From: Nocardia sp. SYP-A9097
Lineage (GTDB): Bacteria > Actinomycetota > Actinomycetes > Mycobacteriales > Mycobacteriaceae
Direction of reading: 5' to 3'
DNA: 64,000 bases
NCBI RefSeq assembly: GCF_009649815.1
Contig: NZ_WJIC01000003.1
Location: 540,701 to 604,700 of the forward strand
The notes under the pieces were generated by a model that worked only from the letters and a program-made list of their open reading frames with translations, had not been told where the DNA came from and ran no database searches. A program made the translations under genes and the position numbers. Below are positions 36,522-51,500 of this stretch, piece by piece (the first letter of the stretch is position 1; each line of letters begins with the position of its first letter).

Positions 36522-39500
36522 ATGAATGATACGGCGGAGGTTGAAGTGGACCGATCGAAGATCGGATTCGATAACAGTCCGGAATCACTCCTTTACTCCG
36601 GAAGCCCGGATTCAGGTAACGGTTCCAGCGCGCTCTCCAACGGTAATGGAAGGGCACGACGTTCTTCATTCGACATTCTGCCGCTGACCGCGGCGCAGCG
36701 GGGAATCTGGTTTGCCCAGCATCTCGCCGAATCGTCACCGATATCTGTGGCACAATACGTCGAGATCGTAGGCGCGTTGGACACTGAATTGCTTGCCGAG
36801 GCATGCAAAACCGCTGGTCGCGAGTTCGGTTCCGGGCATATGCGCCTGGTTGAGCTCGACGGAGAGCCATGTCAGTTCGTCGACGAGGAATACAAGCCTC
36901 GAGTGTCGATCGTGGACTTACGCCGACACGCCGACCCCGTGGCCACGGCACACGGAATGATGGTTCAGGATTACTCCGCTCCACTGGACTTGCCGCACGA
37001 CGACCTTATGGCGTGCATTGTCTTCCAGGTCGGCGAGGATCATTTCCTGTGGTATCAGCGCGCACACCATATCGCGATCGATGGATTCGCCGCGGTAACA
37101 ATGCTGCACCGAATCACCGAGTTGTACAACGCATGGGTGAAGTCCGAGGAAGCGGCGCCGTGTGCGGCGCAGGACCTGAGGGACGTCGTCGAGCAGGATC
37201 TGGCGTACCGAGATTCGGTGCGTTTCGACAACGACCGCAAATACTGGCTGGAGCACCTGGCCGGGGCGCCTCCCGTCGTCAGCCTGGCCGCTCGCGTGGG
37301 CAAGCCCACCATTCATCCGGCGCTGGTAAGCGCAGAGCTATCGGACGGCACCTCACAACTGCTCGACAGCGTTGTACTCGAGCGCGGCACGAGCGTAACT
37401 CCGATTATCGTCGCGGCATTCGCCGCATATCTCGCACGGATGACCGGAAGCGATGAAGTATTGCTCAGCCTGCCGGTTTCGGGGCGGCACTCTGCTGTGC
37501 TGCGCCGTTCCGGAGGGATGATAGCAAATGTGGTCCCGCTACGAGTACAAGTCGCGGGCTGCAGTGTCGGTGAACTTATCGGCGTTGTGCAAAGCGAGTT
37601 GACCAGTGCCCTGCGGCGGCAACGCTACCGCCAAGAAGACATATTCCATGATATGGGGATTGCGCGCGACGAGACGGCATCCTTCGGGCCGGCCATCAAC
37701 CTTATGATGATCGAGAACGAGGTTGTGCTGGGCAATACGACCGGCCGCCTGAACGTCCTCACCTCAGGCCCCACCGCCGACCTTTTCGTCAATATCTATC
37801 CGGGTGCGGGCAAGAGTAGTACCCATATCGACTTCCAGGGAAATCCGAATGCCTACAGCCCCGAGGAGCTCGCCGGTCACCACCGGCGGTTTCTCATGTT
37901 TCTGCACGCATTCCTCGCCGGAGGGGAGGGGTACTCGGTCAGCAGGCTGCCTCTGCTCGAAGAACAGGAACGGTCTGAGCTGCTGTCTGTGCGGGGGCCC
38001 CGCGGGGTAGCAACACGGTTGCTCCCGGACATTCTGACCGAGAGCGCGCGCCGAAATCGTGGTGCGTGCGCGATCGCCTCGGCTGGGAGGACGCTGACGT
38101 ATGGCGAGCTGGACACCAGATCCTCCCTGTTGGCCAGGCATCTGATAGCTCTGGGTTGCGGCCCGGACACAGCGGTGGCGATCATGGTGCGACGCTCGAC
38201 CGAATCGGTCGTGGCGACGTGGGCGGTCGCGAAATGCGGGGCCGCGTTTGTTCAGTTGTCCCCGGAATTCCCGTGGAAGCGGACAGCACACATGATCGCC
38301 GACAGCGGCGCAACCGTGGCGATCACAGTCGACGCCCTACGCGGGCGGCTCCCGATGGCGATGCACCAGGTGGTCCTCGACGACCCCGCAACCCTGCGGG
38401 AATACGACCTTGTGGGTGGGCCGATTTCCGACGATGACCGGATCCGCCCACTACGGGCGTCCAACATCGCCTACATCACCTACACCTCGGGATCCACCGG
38501 AGCGCCGAAAGGCGTCCAGGTCACGCACGCCGGCCTCGCCAATCTCGTTGCCGATCGCGCCGCCACGTACGGCATCGACACGACATCCCGTGTGTCCTAT
38601 GCGCTTTCGCCCAATTTCGACGCCTCCCTGGAACAGTTTCTGACCTGCTTCGCGAACGGCTCCACGCTGGTGATCGTGCCGCCCGAGGTGACCGGCGGTG
38701 AGCCGCTCACGCAACTTCTGGCCGCCGAGCACGTGACCCACCTGACGCTGACGCCCACGATGCTGGCCACCGTGGACCCACGTCCGATGACCGACTTGCG
38801 GGTGGTCGTGGTCGGTGGTGACGTATGTCCACCACACCTCATCGAGCGGTGGACACCATCGTTGTCCATGTACAACGAATACGGTCCCACCGAAATCACC
38901 GTGACCGCCGTCGGTTCCGTGCTCAGGCCCGGCCATGTCCACACGGTCGGTAACCCCATCAGTGGCGTCTCGGCGATGGTGCTGGACCGAACGCTCCAAC
39001 CCGTGCCCAAGGGCACCGCGGGCGAGTTGTATTTGGCCGGGCCGGGATTGGCCCGCGGATACAGCCATCTGTTCATCGAAACGGCCGCCCGGTTCGTCGC
39101 CGATCCGTACGGCGACCCAGGTGAGCGGATGTACCGCACCGGCGACATCGCGCGCTGGACCGGCGACAACGCCGAGATGACGCTGGAATTGTCGGGGCGC
39201 AGTGACTTCCAGGTCAAGATCCGCGGATTCCGGATCGAACCGGGTGAAGTCGACGCCGTGCTCACCGAACACGAGGACGTGGATCTTTCTGTCACCGTGC
39301 CGGTGCAGAACAATGCCGGTACGACCGTGCTGGCGTCCTATGTCGTCCCGGGCAGCGGCCACCGGATCGATCCGCTCGACCTGCAGCGCTTCGTCCGCGA
39401 TTCGCTGCCGCCGCACATGGTTCCGGCGGTAATCGTCACGTTGGACAGCCTGCCGATGAACGCGTTCGGCAAACTCGATCGCCGCGCCTTGCCGAAGCCC

Positions 39501-42500
39501 GAATTCGGGACCGAGCCGGTCGGCCGGGCGCCGGCCACAGTCCGGGAAAAGACGGTGGCCAGGCTGTTCGCCGAGGTGCTCGGCGTGCCGCAAGTCGGTG
39601 CGGACGACAGCTTCTTCGGCCTCGGCGGCGACAGCATTGTGTCGATTCGGCTGGTGGCGCGGGCCAAGGCCGAGGGCCTGAGCTTCTCCACACAGGATGT
39701 GTTCGTGCACAAGACCGTCGCGGGCCTGGCGGCCGTGGCGACGGATGCCGGCGAAGCCCCCGAGTTGGCCGAATTGTCCGGTGGCGGCATAGGGCCGATG
39801 CCGTTGTCTCCGATCATGTGCGCAATGGTCGATCGGGGTCACTACGACCGATTTGCGCAGGCCGTGCTCGTGCAGTTGCCCGAGCGGGTCGATCGAGCGG
39901 GTCTCGTGCGTACGCTGGGATCCCTGCTGGACCGGCACGACATGCTACGCGCGGTACTGCGCGGCGGCGATTCGGTGGATCGGTACGTCGAGGTACTCGA
40001 TCGGGAAGCGGTCGACCCGGACGGCGCGCTCGTCGATGTTCGGCTCGATCGACGTGACGCCGCCGAGATCGACCGGTACCTGCACGAAGCTGCGGATCGA
40101 TTGGATCCGGGCAACGGCGTGCTCGTTCAGGCCGTCTGGATTCAGGATCGCGACGGTTCGGGACCCGATCTGATGTGGTTGGTGATCCACCATCTCGCCG
40201 TCGACGCGGTGTCGTGGCGCATCATCCTCGGAGACCTCGCGCAGGCCTGGTCGCAGGTTTCCGACGGTGGCGAACCGCAGGCCGGCCCGTTCACCACCTC
40301 GTTCCGGCGGTGGGTGCACGGCCTGGCCGAGCAGGCGCCGGGCAGGCGGTCGGCGGAGCTCGACCTGTGGAAACACGTACTCGGACAAGGCGATCAGCTA
40401 CTCGGGTCGCGCCGTTTGGTCCCGGATCGTGACGTCGAGGCCACGGCGGGCCGGGTCCATCAGCGCATCCCGGCAGCAGTCGCCGAGGCGGTTCTCACCA
40501 CCATTCCGGACCGCTTTCATTGCGGTGCCAACGATCCGCTGCTGGCGGCGCTGGTACTGGCACTCGGTGCCTGGCGTCGCCGGCGCGGTACGGCGGGGGC
40601 CGCCGGAGAGTTGATCACGCTGGAGGGGCACGGTCGCGAGGAGCAGGCCGTGCCCGGCGCCGATCTCAGCGCCACCGTGGGCTGGTTCACCACACGCTGT
40701 CCGGTCCGGATCGAATTGACGAATGTCGACCTCGATGATGCGCTGGCCGGCGGCGTGGGTGCGGGGCAGGCGATAAAGCAGGTGAAAGAGCAGCTGCGCG
40801 CGGTGCCCGGCAACGGCATCGGCTATGAAATGCTGCGTTATTTCGATTCCTCGGGGAGCGCGGAGCTCGCGAACCTGCCGGAACCGCAGATCAGTTTCAA
40901 CTACCTCGGGCGGGTGCGTGCCGACGAACGCTCCGGGCCCTGGGCGCCTGCCACCGAATTCACCGCACTGACCGCGACCAGTGACCAGAGGATGGCGCTG
41001 TCCGCCGTGCTCGACATCAATGCGATCGCCGAGGTAGGTCGCGACGGTCTCGAGCTCGACGCGACCTGGGAGTTCGCCTCACAGGTGCTGGGAACCGAGG
41101 AGGTCGAGGAACTCGCCGGGCTGTGGGTGCAAGCCTTGGGGGCGCTTGCCGATCATGTCCGATCCGAAACCGTCTACGGCTTCACGCCATCCGACTTCCC
41201 TCTCGTCCCGATATCGCAGGACGATGTCGACGATTGGCTGCGGCAATACCCGTCGATGACCGACGTGTGGCCACTCACCGCCCTGCAGTCCGGGCTGCTG
41301 TTCCACACGGTCTACGACAGCACGGACGCCGATGGCTACATCGTGCAGGCGGCGCTGACGTTCGGCGGGCAGGTGGACGGGGAGCGGATGCGGCGGGCGG
41401 CGCAGATGGTCATCGACCGCCACGACAGCTTGCGGACCGCGTTCGTCGGGAGCGCCGACGGGGCACGTCAGATTGTGTTGCGCGACACCAGGGTTGATTG
41501 GCGCGAGTCGAGTATCACCGATATCAGCGATGCCGGCCGGCAGGCAGATGCCCTTCGGCAACTCGCGGCGGAGGCCGCAGCGCCGTTCGACCCGGCCCGC
41601 CCGCCGCTGGTGCGGTACCACCTCGTGCGCACCGGCGCCGACCGTTTTCAGTTGCTGGTCACCAACCACCACCTGGTACTGGATGGCTGGTCGATGCCCC
41701 TGCTGATCCACGAGTTGCTGTCGTTGTACACATCCGATGGCGATACCGCCGAGCTCGCGCCCCCTCGTTCGTACCGAGAGTATCTGCAGTGGCTGCACGT
41801 TCAGGATCGCGACGCCGCCATAGCCGCGTGGCGGGAGATGCTCGCCGGAGTCGACAGTCCGACGCGGGTCACGAGCGGGCCGGACCGGACCGTCACCACA
41901 CAGGTCGGCGAAGTCGGCCTGAATCTGGACGCTGCGACCAGCGCTGCGATTCTCGATCTGGGCCGCTCGCACGGCGTCACTCCCAACACGGCCCTGCAGG
42001 TGGCGTGGGGATTGCTGGTATCCGTCCTGACCGGAACGCCGGATGTGGTGTTCGGCAATACGGTGTCGCACCGCCCGCCGCAGATTCCCGATATCGAGCG
42101 CATGGTCGGGCTTCTCGTCAATACGCTGCCCGTCCGAGTCCGGTTCGACCCCGGCGAAACCGTCGGTGACCTGCTCATTCGCGTGCAGTCCGAGCAGGCC
42201 GCAATGCTCGATCACCAGCATGTCGGCTTGTCGGCGTTGCAACAGGCCACCGGTCTGACCGATATGTTCGACACCGCGACGGTGCTCGAGTCCTATCCGC
42301 TCGACCGGGAACTGTTGGCGCGCAATCTCAGCGACGCCGGATTGCGGTTCGTCGACATCGACGCACACGATGCCACGCCGTATCCGCTGAGTTTGCAGGT
42401 GACCCCGCCACGGTCGAGTCGCGGCGGGCAACCGGGTGCCGGCGAGCCCGGTACCTACACTGTGACGCTGAAATTCGCCACCGATCGATTCGATTCGGAT

Positions 42501-45500
42501 GAGGCTCGTACACTGCTCGAACGATTCGAGCTGCTCCTTACGCAGATCGCCATCGACCCCGCCCGGAAGGTCGCCGCGATCTCCGACTGCTGGGATTCCG
42601 AACGCGCGGAACTACTTTCGGTCGGCGGCGAAGAGCCGGCCGCGGAGCTTGTACTTCGCGACATCCTGTGGAGTACCGCGCGTAGATATCCGGATGCCGT
42701 AGCCGTCCGGTGCGGTGACACCGCGTGGACCTATCGTGAGCTGGAGCTGCGCGCCGACGAGTGCGCTCGCCGACTGGCCGGCCGCGGCGCTCGCGCGGAG
42801 TCGATTGTCGCAGTGGCCCTTCCCCGTTCCGCCGAACTGGTCGTAGCGATCTGGGCGGTGGCGAAGACGGGTGCCGCCTTCCTTCCGGTGGATCCCGGCA
42901 ATCCCGCCGCGCGGGTCGCGGAGCTGCTTTCCGACTCGCGGACCAGCCTGGGCGTGACGAACAGCGCTGTCGCACAGCACCTTCCGGATACGGTCGACTG
43001 GTTGATGCTGGACGCCCCGGTTTCGGACGCTGACGAAGGGCTACCCCGTTCGTTCGGTGCCGACAGGCTGCTGGCCGACAATTCCGCGTATGTGATCTAT
43101 ACGTCCGGATCGACCGGCACACCGAAGGCGGTTCACCTCAGCCATCGAGGTCTGGCCGACCTTGTCGCCGCGCACGTCGACGCCTTCGGTGTGGATACGG
43201 ATTCGGTGGTGTTGCAGGTTGCGTCGCCGGGATTCGATGCCTGCCTGTCGGAATTGTTGCTGGCGCACGGCAGTGGCGCCTGTCTCGTGGTGGCGCCGCC
43301 GGAGGTGTACGCCGCGTCCGACCTCGAGGAATTGCTTCGGGCGCAGCAGGTTTCGCACGCGATCATCACCCCGTCCGTGCTGAACACTATGGATCCGTCC
43401 CGGATACCGTCGTTGACATCGCTCGCGGTCGTCGGCGAAGCGACCGGGGCGGACACCGTAGACCGGTGGGCGCCTGGGCGACGGCTGATGAACCATTACG
43501 GACCGACCGAGTGCACGATCTGGGCGACGGGGTCGGATGCCCTCGTACCGGGCGAGCCGGTGACGATCGGTGGCCCGATTCGAGGCGCGTCCGCGCTGGT
43601 TCTCGACATGTGGCTGCGACCGGTGCCGGTCGGGGTCGCGGGGGAGCTCTATATCGGTGGGCCCGGACTTGCCCGCGGGTACGTCGATCGACCGGGATTG
43701 AGCGCGTCGCGTTTCGTCGCGGATCCGCGGTCCACTCGTGGCGAGCGGATCTACCGCACCGGTGACTCCGTGCGCTGGGTGCGCGGTCGCGCCGGGTTGG
43801 CGCTGGAGTACCTGGGCCGCCGCGATGAACAGGTCAAGATTCACGGCCTGCGGATCGAGCCGGGGGAGATCGATGCCCACATGGCCCGGCACCCGGACGT
43901 GGCGAGCGTCGCCACCGTCACGGTGACAGGGCCGGCCGGCGAACCGGTTCTGGTGTCCTATGTCGTCTCCGCGCCGGGCGCTGCCGTGGATGTGGCGGTA
44001 CTGGGCGACGATCTCGCGGACACGCTGCCCCGCTACATGAATCCCGCGGCGATCGTGCGCCTCGAGGAGATGCCGCGCACGCCTACGGGAAAGATCGATC
44101 GAAAAGCATTGCGGCAGCGCGCCTTCGGTTTCGACGCCGCCGGCGGTAGACCGCCGTCGACGCCTACGGAGCAGATCGTGGCGAACCTCTTCACCGAGGT
44201 GCTCCATGTGGACAATGTGTCCGCCGAGAGCAATTTCTTCGCGCTCGGCGGGGACAGCATCGTCTCGATGCGGCTGGTGGCTCTGGCAAGATCCGCCGGG
44301 CTCACTCTCACGCCGCGAGATGTGTTCGAACGCAAGACAGTTGCCGCACTCGCCGCACTGGCGGGCGGCGCTGCGGCTGCCGGGGTACTCGAGGAACCCT
44401 CTCTTCCGGCGGCGGGTTATCGCGCCTCGGATGCTCCGCTCGTCGCGCTCACCCAAGGGGACATCGATCGGCTCGAGCGGCAGTACGGCGGGCTGTCCGA
44501 CGTATGGCCGTTGTCGCCCATGCAATCCGGTGTGCACTTCCACTCGTCCTTCGACCCGGATGCCGGGGACAATTACACCGTCCAGACGATGATCGGATTT
44601 TCCGGCGCGATCGACGGTGAGCGCCTGCGCCGTGCCGCTCAGGCCGTCGTCGACCGGCACGATATCTTGCGGGCCGCCTTTGTGGAGACGGCGGCCGGGC
44701 CGTGCCAGATTGTGCTGGACCATGCCGAGGTCGCGTTCCGGGAGATCGATCTCGCCGGTGGTGCCGCGGAATCTCCGGGCGACCCGGAATCCATTGCCGC
44801 AGCGGACACGGCGGCGGGTTTCGACCTATCGGCTCCTCCGCTGATCCGGTTCACGCTGATCCGTCTCGATGCGGGGTCTTGCCGGTTGCTCGTCACGAAT
44901 CATCATGTGATTCTGGATGGCTGGTCGATGCCGCTGCTGATGCGGGAATTGCTCGACTACTACGGATCACCCGCACATATCGACTCCGCCGGACCCGCTC
45001 CTTCCTACCGTGACTATTTGTCCTGGCTGGGTCGGCAGGACAGCGCCGCATCCAAAGCGTCATGGGCGCAAGCATTTTCGGATGTCACCGCACCCACCCG
45101 AGTGTCCCGCAAAGTCGGCGCGGCGGGCTCCGTCTCCGCCGCCGAGGTCAGGGCCGAGCTGACGGCGGATCGTCTCGGAGAACTCCGTCGAGTGGCGGCG
45201 GACGCCGCGGTCACCATCAATACGGCCGTCGCCGCGGCCTGGGCCTTGAATCTGCGCGCACTGACCGGTGAGACCGATGTGGTCTTCGGGTCCTCCGTCT
45301 CGGGCCGGCCGCCGGAATTGCCGCTGGTCGATCAGACGCTCGGCATGTTTCTGAATACGATTCCGGTGCGAGTCCGGCTCGAACCCACCATGACGGTAGG
45401 CGAGTTGCTGATCGACATTCAGGCGCGGTACGCCCGGATGCTGGATCATCAATATATCGGCCTGCCCGAGATTCACCGCAGCGTCGGCGTGCCCGAACTC

Positions 45501-48500
45501 TTCGACACCGCCCTCGCCTTCCAGTCGTTCCCCGTCGACCGGGCGGCACTGCAGCAACTCGTCGATTCGGCGGGCCTGCGGGTGGACGAACTCATCGGTG
45601 TGGACGCAACGCCGTACCCGCTGAGCCTGGTCGTGGAACCGCAGCACGCCGAGCACGGTGAGGCAGCGGGACTGGGGATCATCCTCCGATTCCACGACGA
45701 TGAATTCGACACCGCGTCGGCGCGCCGCATCCTCGACCGCTTCGTCGAATTGTTGTGCCGGATCGCCGCCAACGCCGCGGTGCGGCTGGGCGAGCTGTCA
45801 CTCGATGCGGAACCGGGGCCGTTGTGGCCGGTTTCGGGTGTGAAAGCTGCGATTCCGGACACGTTGGACCGGATACTCGCTGCATCCGCTGCCGCCGAAC
45901 CCGGTGAGATCGCGGTGCGGTGGGGCGCGTCCGACATGACCTACCAGCAGCTGGACGAGCGATCCGCTCGTCTCGCCCGGGTCCTGCTGCGCCGTGGCGC
46001 CCGGCGGGGACAGGTCGTCGCCTCCACGCTTCCACGATCTCTTGCGGCCACGGTCACGCTGTGGGCCGTAGCGAAGACCGGCGCCGCATTCCTGCCGATC
46101 GATCCGACCCTGCCGGCCGAGCGGATCGAATTTCTGGTGTCGGACTCGAACACCGTGCTCGGCGTGACCGACACGTCCGCGAGGACGCATCTTCCCGACG
46201 GTGTCGACTGGCTGGTCCTCGACGAGGAGGGGACTGTCGGCGCCGCGGATTCGGTTCCTGCCACGCCGATCACCGATGCCGAACGCGGCGGACCGATTCG
46301 GCGGGATCAGATCGCGTACGTGAGCTACACCTCCGGGTCGACGGGAACGCCCAAGGGTGTACTCGTCAGTCATCGCGGCCTGGCCGATATGGTCGCGGCG
46401 CAGCGGCGAATACTCGGCGTCGACCCGATGTCGGTGGTGCTGCAGGTCGCCTCGCCCAGCTTCGACGCCTCGGTGTTCGAGTTGTTGCTGGCGCACGGCT
46501 CGGGCGGTCGGCTGGTCGTATCACCGGCTGATCTCTACGCCGGTGACGAGCTGGCGAATCTTATTGCGCGCGAACATATTTCGCATGCCGTAATAACCCC
46601 TTCGGTGCTGGCGACGGTCCCGTGCGACGGTCTCGACGGACTGCGTGTGCTGGCAACAGCCGGTGAGCCGGTCGGGCCGGAACTGGTCGATCGGTGGGCT
46701 CCGCAGCGCACCATGGTCAATCTCTACGGGCCGAGCGAAAGCACTATTTGGGCTACCGCCAGTGAGGCATTGGCGCCCGGTGCCGCGATCACCATCGGCA
46801 GGCCGGTCGGCTCCATCGCGGCCGTGGTCCTGGATACCTGGTTACGGCCCGTATCGTACGGTGCCGCGGGCGAGCTGTACCTGTTCGGCGCGGGCCTGGC
46901 CGAGGGGTACATCGGCAGGACGGGGCTGACCGCGGCGCGGTTCGTCGCATGCCCGTTCGGGGAGCCGGGTCAGCGCATGTACCGCACCGGTGATGTGGTG
47001 CGCCGCAACGCCGATGACGATCTGGAGTTCGTGGGGCGCAACGATTTTCAGGTGAAGGTGCGCGGCACCAGGGTCGAGCTGGGGGAGATCGACGCGGTGC
47101 TGGGTGCGCGTGCGGATGTGGCCTATGCGGTCACCGTGCCGCGCGGCGGTGACGGGCGATCGGTGCTGCTGGTGTCCTATGTCGTGCCGGCGGCCGGGAC
47201 GGATGTATCGGGCGAGGAGTTGCGTGCGGCGCTGGCCGAGGCACTGCCCAGGTATATGGTCCCGTCCGTGGTGCTGCTGCTGGACGAGGTGCCGCTGACC
47301 TCCAACGGAAAATTGGATCGCGAGCGGTTGCCCGAGCCTGATTCCGCCGCAAGGGAATTCAGGACGCCCTCGCCGGGGATGGAAGAAATGGTCGCCCGAA
47401 CATTCGAGCAGGTGCTCGACGTGGAGCGGGTGGGAGCCGACGACGACTTCTTTGCGCTGGGCGGCGATTCGCTGAGCGCCTCCCTGGCGGTGGCGCGCAT
47501 CGGTGCTGCTCTGAACGTGCGGGTGCCGGTGCGGTCGGTATTCGAGGCGCCGACGGTCGGCGGATTGGCCGCGCTCGCGGGGTCGCTCAGCGGCGGGGGC
47601 CGGTTGTCCTTGCTGCCGGGAGTACGCCCCGACCCCGTGCCGTTGTCGCTTGCGCAGCAGCGGATGTGGTTCTTGAACCGGTTCGAGCCGGACTCTGCGG
47701 CATACAACATTCCGGTGATGCTGCGGTTGTCGGGACGGCTGGACACCGAAGCGCTGGCAGCCGCGCTCGCGGATGTGGTCGCTCGTCATGAAGTACTGCG
47801 GACGATGTATCCGGAAGACTCCGGTGAGCCGCGGCAGGTCGTTCTCGATGAGCCCACCGTGCCGGTAGTGCCCGTGCGAGTGCCGGCGGATTCGGTCCCG
47901 CAGGTGGTGGGCGAGTTCGTGCGCCGCGGATTCGACGTGACCGCCCAGGTGCCGATGCGAGTGGGATTGTTCCAGCTCGGCGCCGAGCATGACAGCGGCA
48001 CAGGAGAATTTCTGCTGGTGCTGGTGGTCCATCACATCGCCGGCGATGGACAGTCGATGGGGCCTCTGGCTCGTGATGTGATGGTGGCGTATGCCGCGCG
48101 ACTGGCCGGGCATGCGCCGGATTGGGCTCCGCTCACGGTGCAGTACGCGGATTTCGCGTGGTGGCAGCGGCAGATGCTGGGGGCTGCGGACGATCCGGAA
48201 TCGCTGATGTCCGCGCAGTTGAAGTTCTGGCGCTCGATGCTCGCGGGAGCACCGGACCGGCTGGAACTACCGGCGGACCGGCAACGCCCGGCCGTCGCAT
48301 CGCTGTCGGGTGCCCGGATACCGGTGGAGATCGGTCCGAGACTGCACGAAAAGCTGCTGGAGCTGGCCCGATCGCGGGGGTCGTCGCTGTTCATGGTGAT
48401 GCATGCGGCGCTGGCCACGGTACTGGGGCGGCTCAGTGGCAGCGATGACGTAGTGATCGGTGCCCCGGTCGCGGGGCGGGGCGAGCCTGGTCTGGAAGAT

Positions 48501-51500
48501 CTGGTGGGGATGTTCGTGAACACGCTGGCATTGCGGGCCCGGGTGGATACGGGCGAGCCGTTTGCCGAGTTGCTGATGCGCACCCGCGAGACCGACCTGC
48601 TCGCGTTCGAGAACGCGGACGTGCCGTTCGAGCGGGTTGTGGAGGAGTTGAACCCGGAGCGGTCGGCGGCGCGGCATCCATTGTTCCAGGTGGCCTTGGC
48701 GTTCCAGAATGTGTCGACGGCCGATGTGGTTTTGCCCGATGTTCTGGTGTCGCGGGCGGATGTGGATACCGGCGCAATCCAGTTCGATCTGCAACTGGTG
48801 CTTTCTGATTCCTCCGGTCATGGTGCGGCACAAGGCATTTCAGGAATGTTGACGTATGCGCAGGATCTGTTCGATGCGGCGACTGCGGCGGGATTCGTTC
48901 GACGCCTGGTGCGGGTACTGGAGGCTGTTGCCGACGATCCGGCTGTTGTGGTGGGAGATATCGACTGGCTGGAGGTCGGCGAACGCTCGGCGCTCACCTC
49001 GCGGGTGGGAGCCCACGGCGCCGAGGCGCTCGAGCCGCGCGGATTGGTACCGGAGGTATTCGCCACCGCCGTGCGCGACAACGGTGCCGGTATCGCCGTT
49101 GTTTCGGGAGATGCCGCGTGGTCGTATGCGCAGCTGGACGAAGAGTCGAGCCGGCTGGCCAGGTTGCTGATCCGCCGCGGCGCCGGACCGGATACTCCGG
49201 TGCTGGTGGCGGCAGTGCGGTCGATGGAGTCCGTCGTCGCGTGGTGGGCGGTGATGAAGTCGGGTGCGGCATACGTGCCGGTGGACCCCAGCTATCCCGA
49301 AGGCCGGATCAAGCAGATGGTATCGGATTCGGAGGCGACGCTGGGTGTGACGGTGTCGTCGGCCCGTGCCGAGATGCCCGATTCGGTGGACTGGATCGGG
49401 CTCGACGATCCGGTCGTCGTCGCGCAGCTCGATGCGTTGGCGAGTGGCCCGATCGGAGATGACGAGCGGCTGCGGCCGCTGCGGGCCTCGAATGTCGCCT
49501 ACGTGGTCTTCACCTCCGGATCTACCGGTGTGCCGAAGGGCGTTGTCGTCACACATTCCGGCATCGCCGACTTGGTCTCGGCCCTGCGCGCCGACAGCGA
49601 GCTCCGGCACACGTCCAGGGTGTTGCATTTCGCGTCGCCGTCGTTCGACGCCGCACTGCTGGAGATCCTGCTGGCGGTCAGCCGTGCCGGTGCGCTGGTC
49701 GTGGTACCGACGGATATTTACGGCGGTGGTGAACTGGCCGAGTACCTGCGTGTACAGCGGGTCTCCCACGCCTTCATGACCCCTGCCGCGCTCGCGTCGG
49801 TGGATCCGGCCGGGCTCGAGGACCTGCGTGTGGTGATGTCCGGTGGTGACGAGGTCTCGGCGGATCTGGTGAATCGATGGGCGGGCACCGACACCGCCGG
49901 GGCCCGGCAGTTCCGGGTGCTGTACGGGCCTACCGAGGTTACGATGATCGCCACGGCGACGGGTGGGCTGCGACGGGATGCCCGGCCGACGATCGGCGCC
50001 CCGCTGCCGGGAATACAGGCGCTGGTCTTGGATGCCCGGCTGTGGCCGGTGCCGGTAGGGGTGGCCGGAGAGTTGTATCTGGCGGGTCCGGCGCTGGCGC
50101 GCGGATACCTGCACAAGGCGGCTACGAGTGCGGCGCGGTTCGTGGCGCACCCGTTCGCGGAACCGGGACAGCGCATGTACCGCACGGGTGATGTGGTGCG
50201 CTGGAATTCCGAGGGTGCCCTGGAATTCTTGGGGCGCAACGATTTTCAGGTAAAGATCCGTGGTTACCGGGTCGAGCTGGGCGAGATCGACGCGGTGCTG
50301 CGGGCGCGGGCGGAGGTGGCGTACGCGGTCACAATATCGTGGCGTGCGGGCACCGATCCGGCGATGTTGGTTTCCTATGTGGTGCCCGAAACCGGGGTGA
50401 GTCTCTCAGGTGAGGAGTTGCGGGCGGCGTTGGCCGAGGTGCTGCCCTCGTACCTGGTGCCCGCCGCGGTCATGATCCTCGACGAGATCCCGCTGTCGCC
50501 GAATGGGAAGCTCGACCGCGCGGCCCTGCCGCCACCGGTCGTCCAGACCAAGCGATTCCGGGCCCCGGCCACACCGGTGGAGGAGATAGTGGCGGGCGTG
50601 TTCGCCGACGTCCTCGGTATCGGCCGTCCGATCGGTGTCGACGACGACTTCTTCGAACTGGGTGGCAACAGCCTGGTGGCCACCCGGGTGGCCGCGCGGA
50701 TCGGCGCCGCGCTCGACGCGACCCTCCCGGTGTCGATGATCTTCGAGGCGCCGACGGTCGTGCGGTTGGCAGCGCGCGCCGAATCGCGCGCCGATGCCGG
50801 CCGGGTGGCGCTGACCGCACAGCCGCGCCCGCAGCGAATTCCGCTGTCGTACGCACAGCAGCGGATGTGGTTCCTGAACCAGCTCGAGCCGGCCTCGGCC
50901 GCCTACGCCGTCCCGATCGTGCTTCGGCTGCGTGGACAGCTGAATCTCGATGCGCTGCGCGCGGCCATCACGGACGTGGTGAACCGGCACGAGGTGCTGC
51001 GAACCGTGTACCCGTATGCCGGCGGCGAGCCGTCGCAGGTTGTCCTTCCGGCCGCCGAGGTGCCGATGACAGTGACCTCGGTCGCGGAACCTGAACTGGC
51101 CGAGTCGGTCTCGGCGTTCGTGTCGACGGTGTTCGATGTGACGGTCGAGGCGCCGATGCGGGTACGGCTGTTCGAGTCGGGGCAGAACGAGTGGGTCCTG
51201 GCCGTGGTGGTGCACCACATTTCCTGCGACGGTTCGTCGCTGGTCCCGCTGGCACAGGACATGATGACGGCCTACGCGGCACACCTGAACGGGGAGACGT
51301 CGAGCTTGCCGCTGCTGCCGGTGCAGTACGCCGACTACGCGATCTGGCAGCGGAGGGTGCTGGGCGCGGAAGACGATCCCGAATCGTTGCTGCGCGCCCA
51401 AATCGACTACTGGACACTCGAATTGGCGGAGCTACCGGTTCTGCTGGAGCTGCCGGCCGACCGGCCGCGGCCGCCCATGCAGACATATGCGGGCGCGAGC

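Noticed and set aside
43041..44723. 560-codon minus frame inside the NRPS
   Set aside because: Antisense to A2-T2; low complexity and no ribosome site.
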